Shown: piece by piece, positions 1-5,623 of the stretch
Numbering within the stretch: the stretch's first letter is position 1
Layout: each line of letters starts with the position of its first letter
Assembly: GCA_019236085.1 (NCBI GenBank)
Contig: JAFAJR010000143.1
Span: 1 to 7,263, forward strand
Reading direction: 5' to 3'
DNA length: 7,263 nt
Source: Candidatus Dormiibacterota bacterium
GTDB taxonomy: Bacteria > Chloroflexota > Dormibacteria > Aeolococcales > Aeolococcaceae
Translations under genes and position numbers: made by a program
The notes under the pieces: generated by a model
Seen by the model: only the letters and a program-made list of their open reading frames with translations
Database searches by the model: none
What the model was told of the DNA's origin: nothing

Positions 1-57
1 AGCATCCTCGACTGGTTCGACCTGGGTAGCTGGGGGGTGCCCGCCAGCCAGGCCTAG
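1..57 (+). CDS. C-terminal tail of an unidentified convergent gene (partial)
   Basis: Plus-strand frame 1 is open from the window edge and reads SILDWFDLGSWGVPASQA followed by TAG at 55-57. Seventeen of the 18 codons end in G or C, as expected of real coding sequence in this genome. The peptide, with two Trp, Phe and acidic residues, looks like a protein C-terminus rather than the Arg/His/Pro-rich text of antisense shadows here. It converges tail to tail on map, and the two stop codons share the palindrome CTAG at 54-57. The product cannot be recognised from 18 residues. Alternatively, this is a short non-coding spacer that happens to be open; the minus strand here offers only an ATG at 5-3 with GAGG directly against it, a poor start. 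Confidence 0.5.
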   Translation, partial: SILDWFDLGSWGVPASQA

Positions 58-854
58 ACGGGGGCCGTCGCGGTGGCGTGGGCGGGGCGCATGGGCAGGA
101 CTTCGGGGCCGTCCTCGGTGATGGCGACGGTGTGCTCGAAATAGCACGACAGCCTGCCGTCGACGGTGACCACGGTCCACTCGTCGTCGAGGACGCGCAC
201 CTGGGCGCGGCCGGCGTTGACCATGGGCTCGATGGCCAGCACGTAGCCGGGCTTGAGAAGGTTGCCGCTGCCGGGCTGCCCGTAGTTGGGCACCTGGGGA
301 GGCTCGTGCATGTTGCGCCCGATCCCGTGGCCGACGTACTCGCGCACCAGGGAGTACCCCTGGGCTTCGGCGTACGCCTGGACGGCGTGGCCGATGTCGC
401 CGATGTGGTTGCCGGGACGCGCTGCGGCGATGCCCCGCTCCAGCGCTTCCCGGGTGACATCGATCAGTCGGGCGACGTCCGGGCTCGCTTGCCCGCACGC
501 CACCGACAGGCCGCTGTCGGCCCACCAGCCGTCGAGGATGAGCCCGCAATCAAGCGCCACGAGGTCGCCGTCGCGCAGCACCCGGCTGGCCCGGGGGATG
601 CCGTGGACGACCTCCTCGTTCACGGATACGCACAGCGAGTTGGGAAACCCGTCATAGCCGAGGAAGCCGGGTACACAGCGGTGGTCGCGGATGAAGGTCT
701 CGGCTTCGCGGTCCAGGTCGAGCGCGGTGAGGCCGGGCCGGGTGATCGACGCCAGGTGTGCAAGGCAGGCGCCCAGGACGGCGCCGGCAGCCCGCATCAG
801 GTCGATCTCCTCCGGTGTCTTGCGACGGAAATGCTCAACGCGCATCGGGCTCAC
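54..854 (-). CDS. map: Type I methionine aminopeptidase
   Basis: This enzyme removes the N-terminal initiator Met from nascent proteins in the cytoplasm, using two divalent metal ions. It has 266 residues, normal for a single-domain type I enzyme without an N-terminal zinc-finger extension. The metal ligands known for the family are all present: D102 (in LDCG), D113 (WADSG), H176 (GHGIG), E209 (AIEPM) and E240 (FEHT). The substrate-contacting His residues H84 (VVHGIP) and H183 (MHEPP) are also there. The GTG start at 854-852 overlaps the adk TGA as GTGA, matching the four junctions before it. No good Shine-Dalgarno sequence precedes it, so reinitiation after adk is likely. An ATG three codons inside (845-843) is the alternative start. 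It is the last gene of the operon seen here and the only complete one ending in TAG. Confidence 0.96.
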   Translation of the reverse strand: MSPMRVEHFRRKTPEEIDLMRAAGAVLGACLAHLASITRPGLTALDLDREAETFIRDHRCVPGFLGYDGFPNSLCVSVNEEVVHGIPRASRVLRDGDLVALDCGLILDGWWADSGLSVACGQASPDVARLIDVTREALERGIAAARPGNHIGDIGHAVQAYAEAQGYSLVREYVGHGIGRNMHEPPQVPNYGQPGSGNLLKPGYVLAIEPMVNAGRAQVRVLDDEWTVVTVDGRLSCYFEHTVAITEDGPEVLPMRPAHATATAPV

Positions 855-1429
855 GCGGCCGCCCCGGTCTGCAGTGCCTGCTCGATGCGGTCGGTCACCA
901 TGTCGACGGCGCCGACGCCGTTCACCGCCACGATCCTTGTGCCGGCGGCACGGTAGTGCTCAAGCACCGGCGCTGTCTCGCCCCGAAAGACGTCGAGCCG
1001 TTGGCGGAATGCGATCTCAGTGTCATCGGCGCGGCCCTCCTGGTGCGCTCGGTTGCGCATCCGCTCCCAGAGCTCCGCCTCAGGCACGTCGAGCTGCAGC
1101 ACGACATCCACCCGGCCCTGCCGGCCGGCCAGCATGGCGTCCAACGCCGCGGCCTGGGCCAGGGTCCGGGGAAAGCCGTCCAGCAGCGCGCCGTGGCGGG
1201 CGTCGGGCTGGGACAGGCGGGCATCGATGATGCGCACCACCAGGTCGTCCGGGATCAGCGCGCCGCTGGCCATGATGGGCGCCGCCTCGCGGCCCAGCTC
1301 GCTGCCCCGCGCCACCTCGGCGCGCAGCATGTCGCCGGTCGCCACGTGCGGGATCTCCAGCCGCGCGGCCACCCGCTGCGCCTGCGTTCCCTTGCCGCTG
1401 CCGGGCGGCCCGAAGAGCACGACTATCAT
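851..1429 (-). CDS. adk: Adenylate kinase, short-LID form
   Basis: Catalyses reversible phosphoryl transfer between ATP and AMP (giving two ADP) in the cytoplasm. It has 192 residues. The P-loop GPPGSGKGT lies at 7-15, the AMP-binding TGDMLR segment at 31-36, and the nucleotide-kinase signature LLDGFPRTLAQA at 82-93. The LID is short: GRADD at 132-136 follows helix WERMRNR almost directly. The roughly 27-residue LID insert and the zinc-binding cysteines of long bacterial forms are absent, as in mycobacterial Adk. The ATG at 1429-1427 shares ATGA with the secY stop. The same frame stays open far upstream through secY (to 2254), but the P-loop N-terminus MIVVLFGPPGSGKGT fixes the true start. 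Its position between secY and map is common in bacteria. Confidence 0.97.
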   Translation of the reverse strand: MIVVLFGPPGSGKGTQAQRVAARLEIPHVATGDMLRAEVARGSELGREAAPIMASGALIPDDLVVRIIDARLSQPDARHGALLDGFPRTLAQAAALDAMLAGRQGRVDVVLQLDVPEAELWERMRNRAHQEGRADDTEIAFRQRLDVFRGETAPVLEHYRAAGTRIVAVNGVGAVDMVTDRIEQALQTGAAA

Positions 1430-2763
1430 TTGATGAAGCCCTGGTACTGGCGCATGAGCAGCTGCGTCTCGATCTGTTTCATGGTGTCCAGCGCGACGCC
1501 GACCACGATGAGGATCGCGGTGCCGCCGAGATACAGGCTGGTCGGCGACACGCGCGTGATCGCCGCGGTGATCAGCGGCAGGATCACCGTGATGACGGCG
1601 AGGAACAGCGCACCGGCCAGTGTGATGCGACCCATGACCCGTCCCAGGTACAGCGCGGTGTTGCGTCCCGGGCGAATGCCGGGGATGAACGTCGACTGCT
1701 TCTTCAAGTTGTCGGCCACGTCGTTGGGATCGAAGACCACGGCCGTGTAGAAGTACGTGAAACCGAGCACCAAGAGGAAGTAGATGCCGTTGTATACGAT
1801 GTTCAGCGGGATCGACGGCCCGGTGGGCTGCCAGTTCTGCTGGATCCAGGTCGAGGCACTTTGCAGGAAGCCACTCGAGTTTTGGAAGAGATTGGCAAAA
1901 ATCGTCGGGAAGGTCATGATCGAGATGGCGAAGATGATGGGTATGACGCCCGCTGCGTTGACGCGTAACGGCAGGAAGTTTCGTCTTCGCTGTGCGGCCA
2001 TCCCGGTCCGCGGGTTGAGCACGCGCTGTGCCGACTCGACCGGCACCTTGCGCTGCGCCTGCTGCACCTCGATGATGCCCGCGGTGACGGCGATGGCGAT
2101 GAGTGCCATCACGCCGATCTGGATGATGTGGGTGCTGCCCCCGGTGCCGCCGTAGGACACGAGCGAGCTGGGCAGGCGGCCGATGATGCCCGCGAAGATG
2201 ATCAGCGAGACCCCGTTGCCCACGCCGTACTCGGTGATGAGCTCGCCGAGCCACATCGCGATGACGGTGCCGACGGTGAGGATGAGGATGATGCTGAGCT
2301 CAGTCGCCGTGTTCGGCGGTGTCGCTGTCTGGCCGTTGGCGCTGAACACACCGGCCGAGGTGAACAGCGCGACGTAGCCGTAACCCTGCAGCGCCGCCAG
2401 CGGCACGGTGAGCCAGCGCGTGTAGCGAGTGATCTTCTTTCGCCCCTGCTCACCCTCCTTGCTCAGCTCCTTCAGCCTGACCGACACCACGGTCATCAGC
2501 TGCATGATGATCGTGGCGTTGATGTAGGGGTTGAGGCCTTCCGCCACGAGGGTGAAGCGCGCCAGACCGCCGCCGCTGAAGAGGTTGAGCAGGCCCAGCA
2601 GGGAGTTGTTGGCGAAGAGGTTGTTCAGCGCCTGCGCATTGGCGCCCGGCAGCGTGATGCTTGCCAGCACCCGGAACACCAGGAGCAGCAGGATCGTGAA
2701 CAGGAGCTTGCGCCGCAGCTCGGGGATCCGAAACGCCTGGGCAAGCGCCTCGAGCAGGTTCAC
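1426..2763 (-). CDS. secY: Protein translocase subunit SecY
   Basis: Forms the central channel of the SecYEG translocon in the cytoplasmic membrane, taking unfolded precursors driven by SecA or by the ribosome. It has 445 residues, usual for the family. About ten membrane segments are visible, near residues 19-38, 72-97, 117-140, 153-173, 183-203, 213-232, 268-292, 318-344, 375-399 and 409-431. Family motifs are GLNPYINATIIMQLM (76-90), the cytoplasmic loop EGEQGRKKITRYTRW (103-117), GNGVSLIIFAGI (182-193), LPLRVNAAGVIPIIFA (264-279), and FIPGIRPGR (359-367) in the C5 loop that contacts SecA and ribosome. The start is GTG at 2763-2761, in a GTGA overlap with rplO. A strong AGGAGG at 2779-2774 (10 nt upstream) supports it, and the N-terminus MNLLEALAQAFRIPELRRKL fits the family. 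No truncation is seen. Confidence 0.98.
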   Translation of the reverse strand: MNLLEALAQAFRIPELRRKLLFTILLLLVFRVLASITLPGANAQALNNLFANNSLLGLLNLFSGGGLARFTLVAEGLNPYINATIIMQLMTVVSVRLKELSKEGEQGRKKITRYTRWLTVPLAALQGYGYVALFTSAGVFSANGQTATPPNTATELSIILILTVGTVIAMWLGELITEYGVGNGVSLIIFAGIIGRLPSSLVSYGGTGGSTHIIQIGVMALIAIAVTAGIIEVQQAQRKVPVESAQRVLNPRTGMAAQRRRNFLPLRVNAAGVIPIIFAISIMTFPTIFANLFQNSSGFLQSASTWIQQNWQPTGPSIPLNIVYNGIYFLLVLGFTYFYTAVVFDPNDVADNLKKQSTFIPGIRPGRNTALYLGRVMGRITLAGALFLAVITVILPLITAAITRVSPTSLYLGGTAILIVVGVALDTMKQIETQLLMRQYQGFIK

Positions 2764-3263
2764 GCGCCGCCGTCCTCCTGATCAGCCGGCGCGGGCGAAT
2801 TCTTCTCAGCGGTCGCCGTCTCGAGGAGCTCGACCGTGCCGCCTGCGGCTTCAACAGCCGCGCGCGCAGCAGCCGAGATCCGGTGCACCCGAACCGTCAA
2901 CGGCACGCTCACCGCGCCCGCGGCCAGCAGCTTCACCTTCAGTGCCGGCCCGGCGATGACCCCGGCGGCGGCCAGGGCGGCGGCGTCCACGGTGGCACCT
3001 GCCTCGAAGCGGCGCAGCTTGCCGAGGTCAACCGCCTCGTAGTCCTTCCTCCACTTGTTGTGGAAGCCGCGCAGCTTGGGCAGCCGCTGGCTCAGGCGCA
3101 ACTGGCCGCCCTCGAACCCGGCGGGCAGCCCCACGCTGGAGCGCGAGCCCTGACCCTTCTGGCCACGTCCGCTGGTCTTGCCCTGCCCCGCGGCAATCCC
3201 CCGGCCGATGCGCTTGCGGCCCCGGCGGCTGTTCGGGGCCGGTGTGAGGTCCTGCAGCTTCAT
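2760..3263 (-). CDS. rplO: 50S ribosomal protein L15
   Basis: Large-subunit protein that binds 23S rRNA during late 50S assembly. The basic glycine-rich N-terminus typical of L15 is clear: RGRKRIGRGIAAGQGKTSG at 14-32, then GFEGGQLRLSQRLPK (49-63) and RGFHNKW (65-71). The globular C-terminal part runs to about residue 149 and includes AVDLGKLRRF (77-86) and VRVHRISAAAR (124-134). At 167 residues it is longer than the usual 145-150; the extra is an acidic, Ala/Pro-rich tail (about 150-167). The ATG at 3263-3261 shares ATGA with the rpmD stop and has GGAGG at 3275-3271, 7 nt upstream. Its own stop overlaps the secY start. Confidence 0.97.
   Translation of the reverse strand: MKLQDLTPAPNSRRGRKRIGRGIAAGQGKTSGRGQKGQGSRSSVGLPAGFEGGQLRLSQRLPKLRGFHNKWRKDYEAVDLGKLRRFEAGATVDAAALAAAGVIAGPALKVKLLAAGAVSVPLTVRVHRISAAARAAVEAAGGTVELLETATAEKNSPAPADQEDGGA
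2774..2779 (-). promoter_or_regulatory. Ribosome binding site of secY
   Basis: A perfect AGGAGG on the minus strand, 10 nt before the GTG at 2763, placed within the codons for the acidic L15 tail (QEDGG). It supports the GTG as the secY start and is among the strongest ribosome binding sites in the window. Confidence 0.7.
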
Positions 3264-3508
3264 GCGCTCGCCTCCGCCGGCTCGGCATCGAGGGCTGCGA
3301 GAACAGCCATGCCCTGCGGGCTGTCGGCCGGCCGGCCGTCGACGCTCACCAGGTGGCGGACCTTCTTGACCATGCCCACGATCGAGGGGCTGGCCTCATG
3401 CTCCACCGTCTGCTGCAGGCGCTTCAGGCCCAGGGCCCGCAGCGTCGCTTTCTGGTCCCACGAGTAGCCGATGGCGCTCTTGCGATAGGTGACGCGGATC
3501 GAGCTCAC
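3260..3508 (-). CDS. rpmD: 50S ribosomal protein L30 with C-terminal extension
   Basis: Small large-subunit protein contacting 23S rRNA. The L30 fold is recognisable: IRVTYRKSAIGYSWDQKATL (4-23), then LRALGLKRLQQTVEHEASPSI (23-43) and the closing strand GMVKKVRHLVSV (45-56). Bacterial L30 normally ends close to that last strand at about 60 residues. Here about 25 more follow (57-82), ending in an Ala/Glu-rich stretch. The start is GTG at 3508-3506, overlapping the rpsE stop as GTGA; upstream is only a G-rich run, so coupled initiation is likely. The C-terminal extension lies in the region whose end overlaps the rplO start. Identity is firm from sequence and from its position between rpsE and rplO. 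Confidence 0.95.
   Translation of the reverse strand: MSSIRVTYRKSAIGYSWDQKATLRALGLKRLQQTVEHEASPSIVGMVKKVRHLVSVDGRPADSPQGMAVLAALDAEPAEASA
3271..3275 (-). promoter_or_regulatory. Ribosome binding site of rplO
   Basis: GGAGG lies 7 nt before the ATG at 3263, within the codons for the rpmD tail. It gives rplO its own initiation signal in addition to the ATGA overlap with rpmD. Confidence 0.65.
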
Positions 3509-4095
3509 GTCGCAGCCCCCACGGGTTCCGGCGGCGCCGCCTCCGCTGGCTGGCGCCCGAGCAGCCTGTCGGCCAGGCGTTTGCTGCCCACGATCTGCTC
3601 CGGGGAGCGGCCGCGCAGTCTCGCGGTCTCCTCCAGGGTGCGCAGGCTGGCCAGGGCCGAGACCGTAGCCCGCACCACGTTGATGGGATTGTCGGTGCCC
3701 AGGCTCTTGGTGAGGATGTCGTGGATGCCCGCGGCCTCCACCACCGCTCGCATGGAGCTGCCGCTGATGACGCCGGTGCCGGGGACTCCCGGCTTGAGCA
3801 GCACCTTGGCGGCGCCGAGCTTGTAGCGCACCTCGTGCGGGATGGTGGTGCCCACCATGGGCACGGTGATCATGTGCTTCTTGGCGTCCTCCACACCCTT
3901 GCGGATGGCGTCGGGGACCTCGCCTGCCTTGCCCAGCCCGGCGCCGACCCGGCCCTGGCCGTCGCCGACGACGACGAGCGCGCTGAAGGAGAAGCGACGG
4001 CCACCTTTCACTACCTTGGCCACGCGGTTCAGGGAGACGATCTTCTCCTGGAGGTCGCTGCCGCGGTCATCGCGGCGGTCCATTCGCATCGCCAT
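3505..4095 (-). CDS. rpsE: 30S ribosomal protein S5
   Basis: Small-subunit protein at the mRNA entry side and decoding region, known to affect accuracy and spectinomycin sensitivity. The N-terminal double-stranded-RNA-binding-like domain spans about 16-80: EKIVSLNRVAKVVKGGRRFS (17-36), whose KGG loop is the site of spectinomycin-resistance changes in other bacteria and is wild-type-like here, then ALVVVGDGQGRVGAGLGKA (39-57). The C-terminal domain includes PHEVRYKLGAAKVLLKPG (86-103) and GTGVISGSSMRAVVEAAG (107-123). Total length is 196 residues, with a Pro/Ala/Glu tail from about 181. The ATG at 4095-4093 follows the rplR stop by one base; GAGG at 4106-4103, 7 nt upstream, supports this start over the downstream in-frame Mets at codons 3 and 5. 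Confidence 0.98.
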   Translation of the reverse strand: MAMRMDRRDDRGSDLQEKIVSLNRVAKVVKGGRRFSFSALVVVGDGQGRVGAGLGKAGEVPDAIRKGVEDAKKHMITVPMVGTTIPHEVRYKLGAAKVLLKPGVPGTGVISGSSMRAVVEAAGIHDILTKSLGTDNPINVVRATVSALASLRTLEETARLRGRSPEQIVGSKRLADRLLGRQPAEAAPPEPVGAAT

Positions 4096-4096
4096 C

Positions 4097-4459
4097 TCAG
4101 AACCTCAGGCCGGCGGCGCGCGCCGCCTCGGCCAGCGCCTTCACGCGGCCGTGGTAGAGGTAGCCGCCGCGGTCGAAGACCACTGTCTCGATGCCGTGAG
4201 CCCGGGCGCGCTCGGCCACGGCGCGGCCCACCGCCTCGGCGGTGGCGACGCTGAGCCCGGTCTTGCCGCGCAGCGCCGGCTCGGCCGTGGAGGCGCTGAC
4301 CAGGGTGTGGCCCGGTCCGTCGTCGACGATCTGGGCACCGATGTGGCGCAGGCTGCGGTGCACGGCGAGGCGCGGACGCTCCGCGGTGCCCGCCACGTGT
4401 TTGCGAACTCTGCGGTGGCGCCGCAGCCGGGCGGCGTTCCGGTCGGGTCTGGTGTGCAT
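4097..4459 (-). CDS. rplR: 50S ribosomal protein L18
   Basis: Binds 5S rRNA together with L5 and helps dock it on the central protuberance. At 120 residues it is the standard length. The N-terminus is Arg/His-rich (DRNAARLRRHRRVRKHVAGT, 6-25), followed by the family strand ERPRLAVHRSLRHIGAQIVD (27-46). It ends with the well-conserved VVFDRGGYLYHGRVKALAE at 93-111 and AARAAGLRF. The start is ATG at 4459-4457. It sits after a 22-nt gap from rplF, the longest spacer in the operon. AGGAG at 4478-4474 lies 14 nt upstream, which is far, and AAGG lies only 1 nt upstream. No alternative start codon is available in frame between them. The rpsE start follows the stop by 1 nt. Confidence 0.97.
   Translation of the reverse strand: MHTRPDRNAARLRRHRRVRKHVAGTAERPRLAVHRSLRHIGAQIVDDGPGHTLVSASTAEPALRGKTGLSVATAEAVGRAVAERARAHGIETVVFDRGGYLYHGRVKALAEAARAAGLRF
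4103..4106 (-). promoter_or_regulatory. Ribosome binding site of rpsE
   Basis: GAGG lies 7 nt before the ATG at 4095, inside the last codons of rplR. It selects the first of three closely spaced in-frame ATG codons (codons 1, 3 and 5). Confidence 0.6.
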
Positions 4460-4481
4460 ACCTTTTTAAGACTCTCCTGGA

Positions 4482-5033
4482 TCAGCGGGCCTTGCCGGCC
4501 TTGCCGGACTTGCCCGCTTTGCGACGCAGCCGCTCGCCCCGGTACAGCACGCCCTTGCCCTTGTAGGGCTCGGGCTTGCGGAACGACCGGATCTTGGCGG
4601 CCACCTGGCCCACCACCTCCTTGTCAGCGCCGCTCACGGAGATGGCGGTGGGTGTGGGCACCTCGATTGTGATGCCCTCGGGCGGCGTATAGCGGATGGG
4701 ATGGGAATAGCCCAGGGTCAGCACGAGGTCATTGCCCTGCTTGGCGGCGCGGAAGCCGACTCCCACCAGCTCCAGCTCGCGGGTGAAGCCCGCCGAGACG
4801 CCCTGCACCATGTTGTTCACCAGGGTGCGCGTCAGCCCGTGGAGGGCACGATGCGGGGTGGCGTCGGTGGGCCGCTCGACGCTGATCACGTCGCCGTCGC
4901 GGCGGACCGTGATGACCGCCGGCAGCGTCCGCTCCAGCGTCCCCCGGGCGCCGCTGACGGTCACCCTGTTTGCGTCGATGGTGACATCAACTCCCGCGGG
5001 GACGGTGATCGGCAGACGTCCTATGCGCGACAT
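4482..5033 (-). CDS. rplF: 50S ribosomal protein L6
   Basis: Large-subunit protein near the factor-binding site, contacting 23S rRNA helix 97 and the sarcin-ricin region. The two repeated L6 domains are visible. The first is about 1-82, starting MSRIGRLPITVPAGVDVTID and including HRALHGLTRTLVNNMVQGVS (61-80). The second is about 83-168, with LELVGVGFRAAKQGNDLVL (87-105), LGYSHPIRYTPPEGI (107-121) and the family signature FRKPEPYKGKGVLY (151-164). It has 183 residues and a Lys/Gly/Ala tail encoded by a 9-nt repeat. The ATG at 5033-5031 lies 4 nt after the rpsH stop, with GGTGA just upstream as a weak Shine-Dalgarno sequence. Confidence 0.98.
   Translation of the reverse strand: MSRIGRLPITVPAGVDVTIDANRVTVSGARGTLERTLPAVITVRRDGDVISVERPTDATPHRALHGLTRTLVNNMVQGVSAGFTRELELVGVGFRAAKQGNDLVLTLGYSHPIRYTPPEGITIEVPTPTAISVSGADKEVVGQVAAKIRSFRKPEPYKGKGVLYRGERLRRKAGKSGKAGKAR
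4488..4523 (-). repeat. Four 9-nt tandem units encoding the L6 C-terminal K-A-G tail
   Basis: On the plus strand the units are GGCCTTGCC (4488-4496), the same again (4497-4505), GGACTTGCC (4506-4514) and CGCTTTGCG (4515-4523). The first two are identical; the others differ at one and four positions. Because 9 nt is three codons, the repeat stays in frame and encodes the basic tail RKAGKSGKAGKA just before the final Arg and stop of L6. Basic K-A-G tails are common in L6; the exact DNA duplication suggests local expansion. Confidence 0.7.
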
Positions 5034-5037
5034 CGGC

Positions 5038-5433
5038 TCACCACACGTAGGCGACGACTTCGCCGCCGAGGCCCGCTCGCTGGGCGGCGCCGCCCGTCAT
5101 CAGGCCGTGAGAGGTGGAGATGATGGCAATGCCGAGACCACCGAGGACACGCGGGATCTCGGTCTTGCGCGCGTAGACACGCAGGCCTGGGCGGCTGATG
5201 CGGCGCAGCCCGCTCAGCGCGCGGCCCTTGCTGCTCGACGGCTTGAGGGTGATCACCAGGAGCGTCTGCGGGGCTTCGCCGCTGAGCTCGAACGACGCGA
5301 TGAAGCCCTCCTCCTGCAGGACGCGGGCGATCTCCGTCTTCATCTTGGAGGCGGGCACCTCGACTGTGCGATGGTGCGCCAGGTTGGCGTTGCGGATGCG
5401 GGTCAGCATGTCCGCGATCGTGTCACTGATCAT
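5038..5433 (-). CDS. rpsH: 30S ribosomal protein S8
   Basis: Primary 16S rRNA-binding protein (helix 21) of the 30S platform. In E. coli it also represses the spc operon by binding mRNA near the rplX-rplE junction; I could not identify a matching mRNA structure here. At 131 residues it is standard. The N-terminus is SDTIADMLTRIRNANLAHH (3-21) and VPASKMKTEIARVLQEEGFI (26-45). The C-terminal rRNA-binding signature is RVLGGLGIAIISTSHGLMTG (95-114), ending in GLGGEVVAYVW. The ATG at 5433-5431 comes 3 nt after the rpsN stop, preceded by a weak GGTGA. Confidence 0.98.
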   Translation of the reverse strand: MISDTIADMLTRIRNANLAHHRTVEVPASKMKTEIARVLQEEGFIASFELSGEAPQTLLVITLKPSSSKGRALSGLRRISRPGLRVYARKTEIPRVLGGLGIAIISTSHGLMTGGAAQRAGLGGEVVAYVW

Positions 5434-5436
5434 GGT

Positions 5437-5622
5437 TCACCACGAACTCTTCTTGACGCCGGGCACCTGGCCGACGCTGGCCAGACGGCGGAAACAGATG
5501 CGACACATTCCGAACTTGCGCATGTAGGCACGCGGCCTGCCGCAGACACCGCAACGATGGTGCTCCTGGGTGGCGAACCGCGGGGCCCGCTGCGATTTGG
5601 CGATGAGCGACTTCTTTGCCAT
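5437..5622 (-). CDS. rpsN: 30S ribosomal protein S14, zinc-binding type (type Z)
   Basis: Small-subunit head protein needed for late 30S assembly. At 61 residues it is the short zinc form rather than the roughly 100-residue zinc-free form. The four zinc ligands are intact: C24 and C27 (CGVC), and C40 and C43 (CRIC). The family ending FRRLASVGQVPGVKKSSW is present at 44-61. The ATG at 5622-5620 lies one base after the rplE stop, with AGGA at 5635-5632, 9 nt upstream. The genome may carry a zinc-independent paralogue elsewhere for zinc starvation, as some high-GC bacteria do, but nothing in this window shows it. Confidence 0.98.
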   Translation of the reverse strand: MAKKSLIAKSQRAPRFATQEHHRCGVCGRPRAYMRKFGMCRICFRRLASVGQVPGVKKSSW

Positions 5623-5623
5623 G

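Noticed and set aside
1..60. Intrinsic terminator after map
   Set aside because: No GC hairpin followed by a T run is visible on the minus strand after the map stop; the region is better explained as the tail of a convergent gene.
78..956. Plus-strand open frame of 292 codons opposite map and adk
   Set aside because: It is antisense to map, whose metal ligands are all intact; its translation is Gly/Ala/Asp/His-rich without any family motif, as expected for an antisense frame in high-GC DNA.
758..1750. Plus-strand open frame of 330 codons opposite adk and secY
   Set aside because: Both genes below it are complete and recognised; the antisense frame shows no domain and no ribosome binding site that stands out.
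1430..2254. Upstream extension of the adk frame through secY, giving a 467-codon open frame
   Set aside because: The extension lies inside secY in another frame and is His/Arg/Asp-rich low-complexity text; Adk begins at its P-loop N-terminus at 1429.
2128..2781. Plus-strand open frame of 217 codons opposite secY
   Set aside because: Composition is Glu/Asp/Gln/His/Arg-rich, the antisense reflection of hydrophobic SecY segments; no homology is recognised.
3842..4672. Plus-strand open frame of 276 codons opposite rpsE, rplR and rplF
   Set aside because: It spans three confirmed minus-strand genes and reads as Arg/Pro/Ser/Ala-rich sequence without motif.
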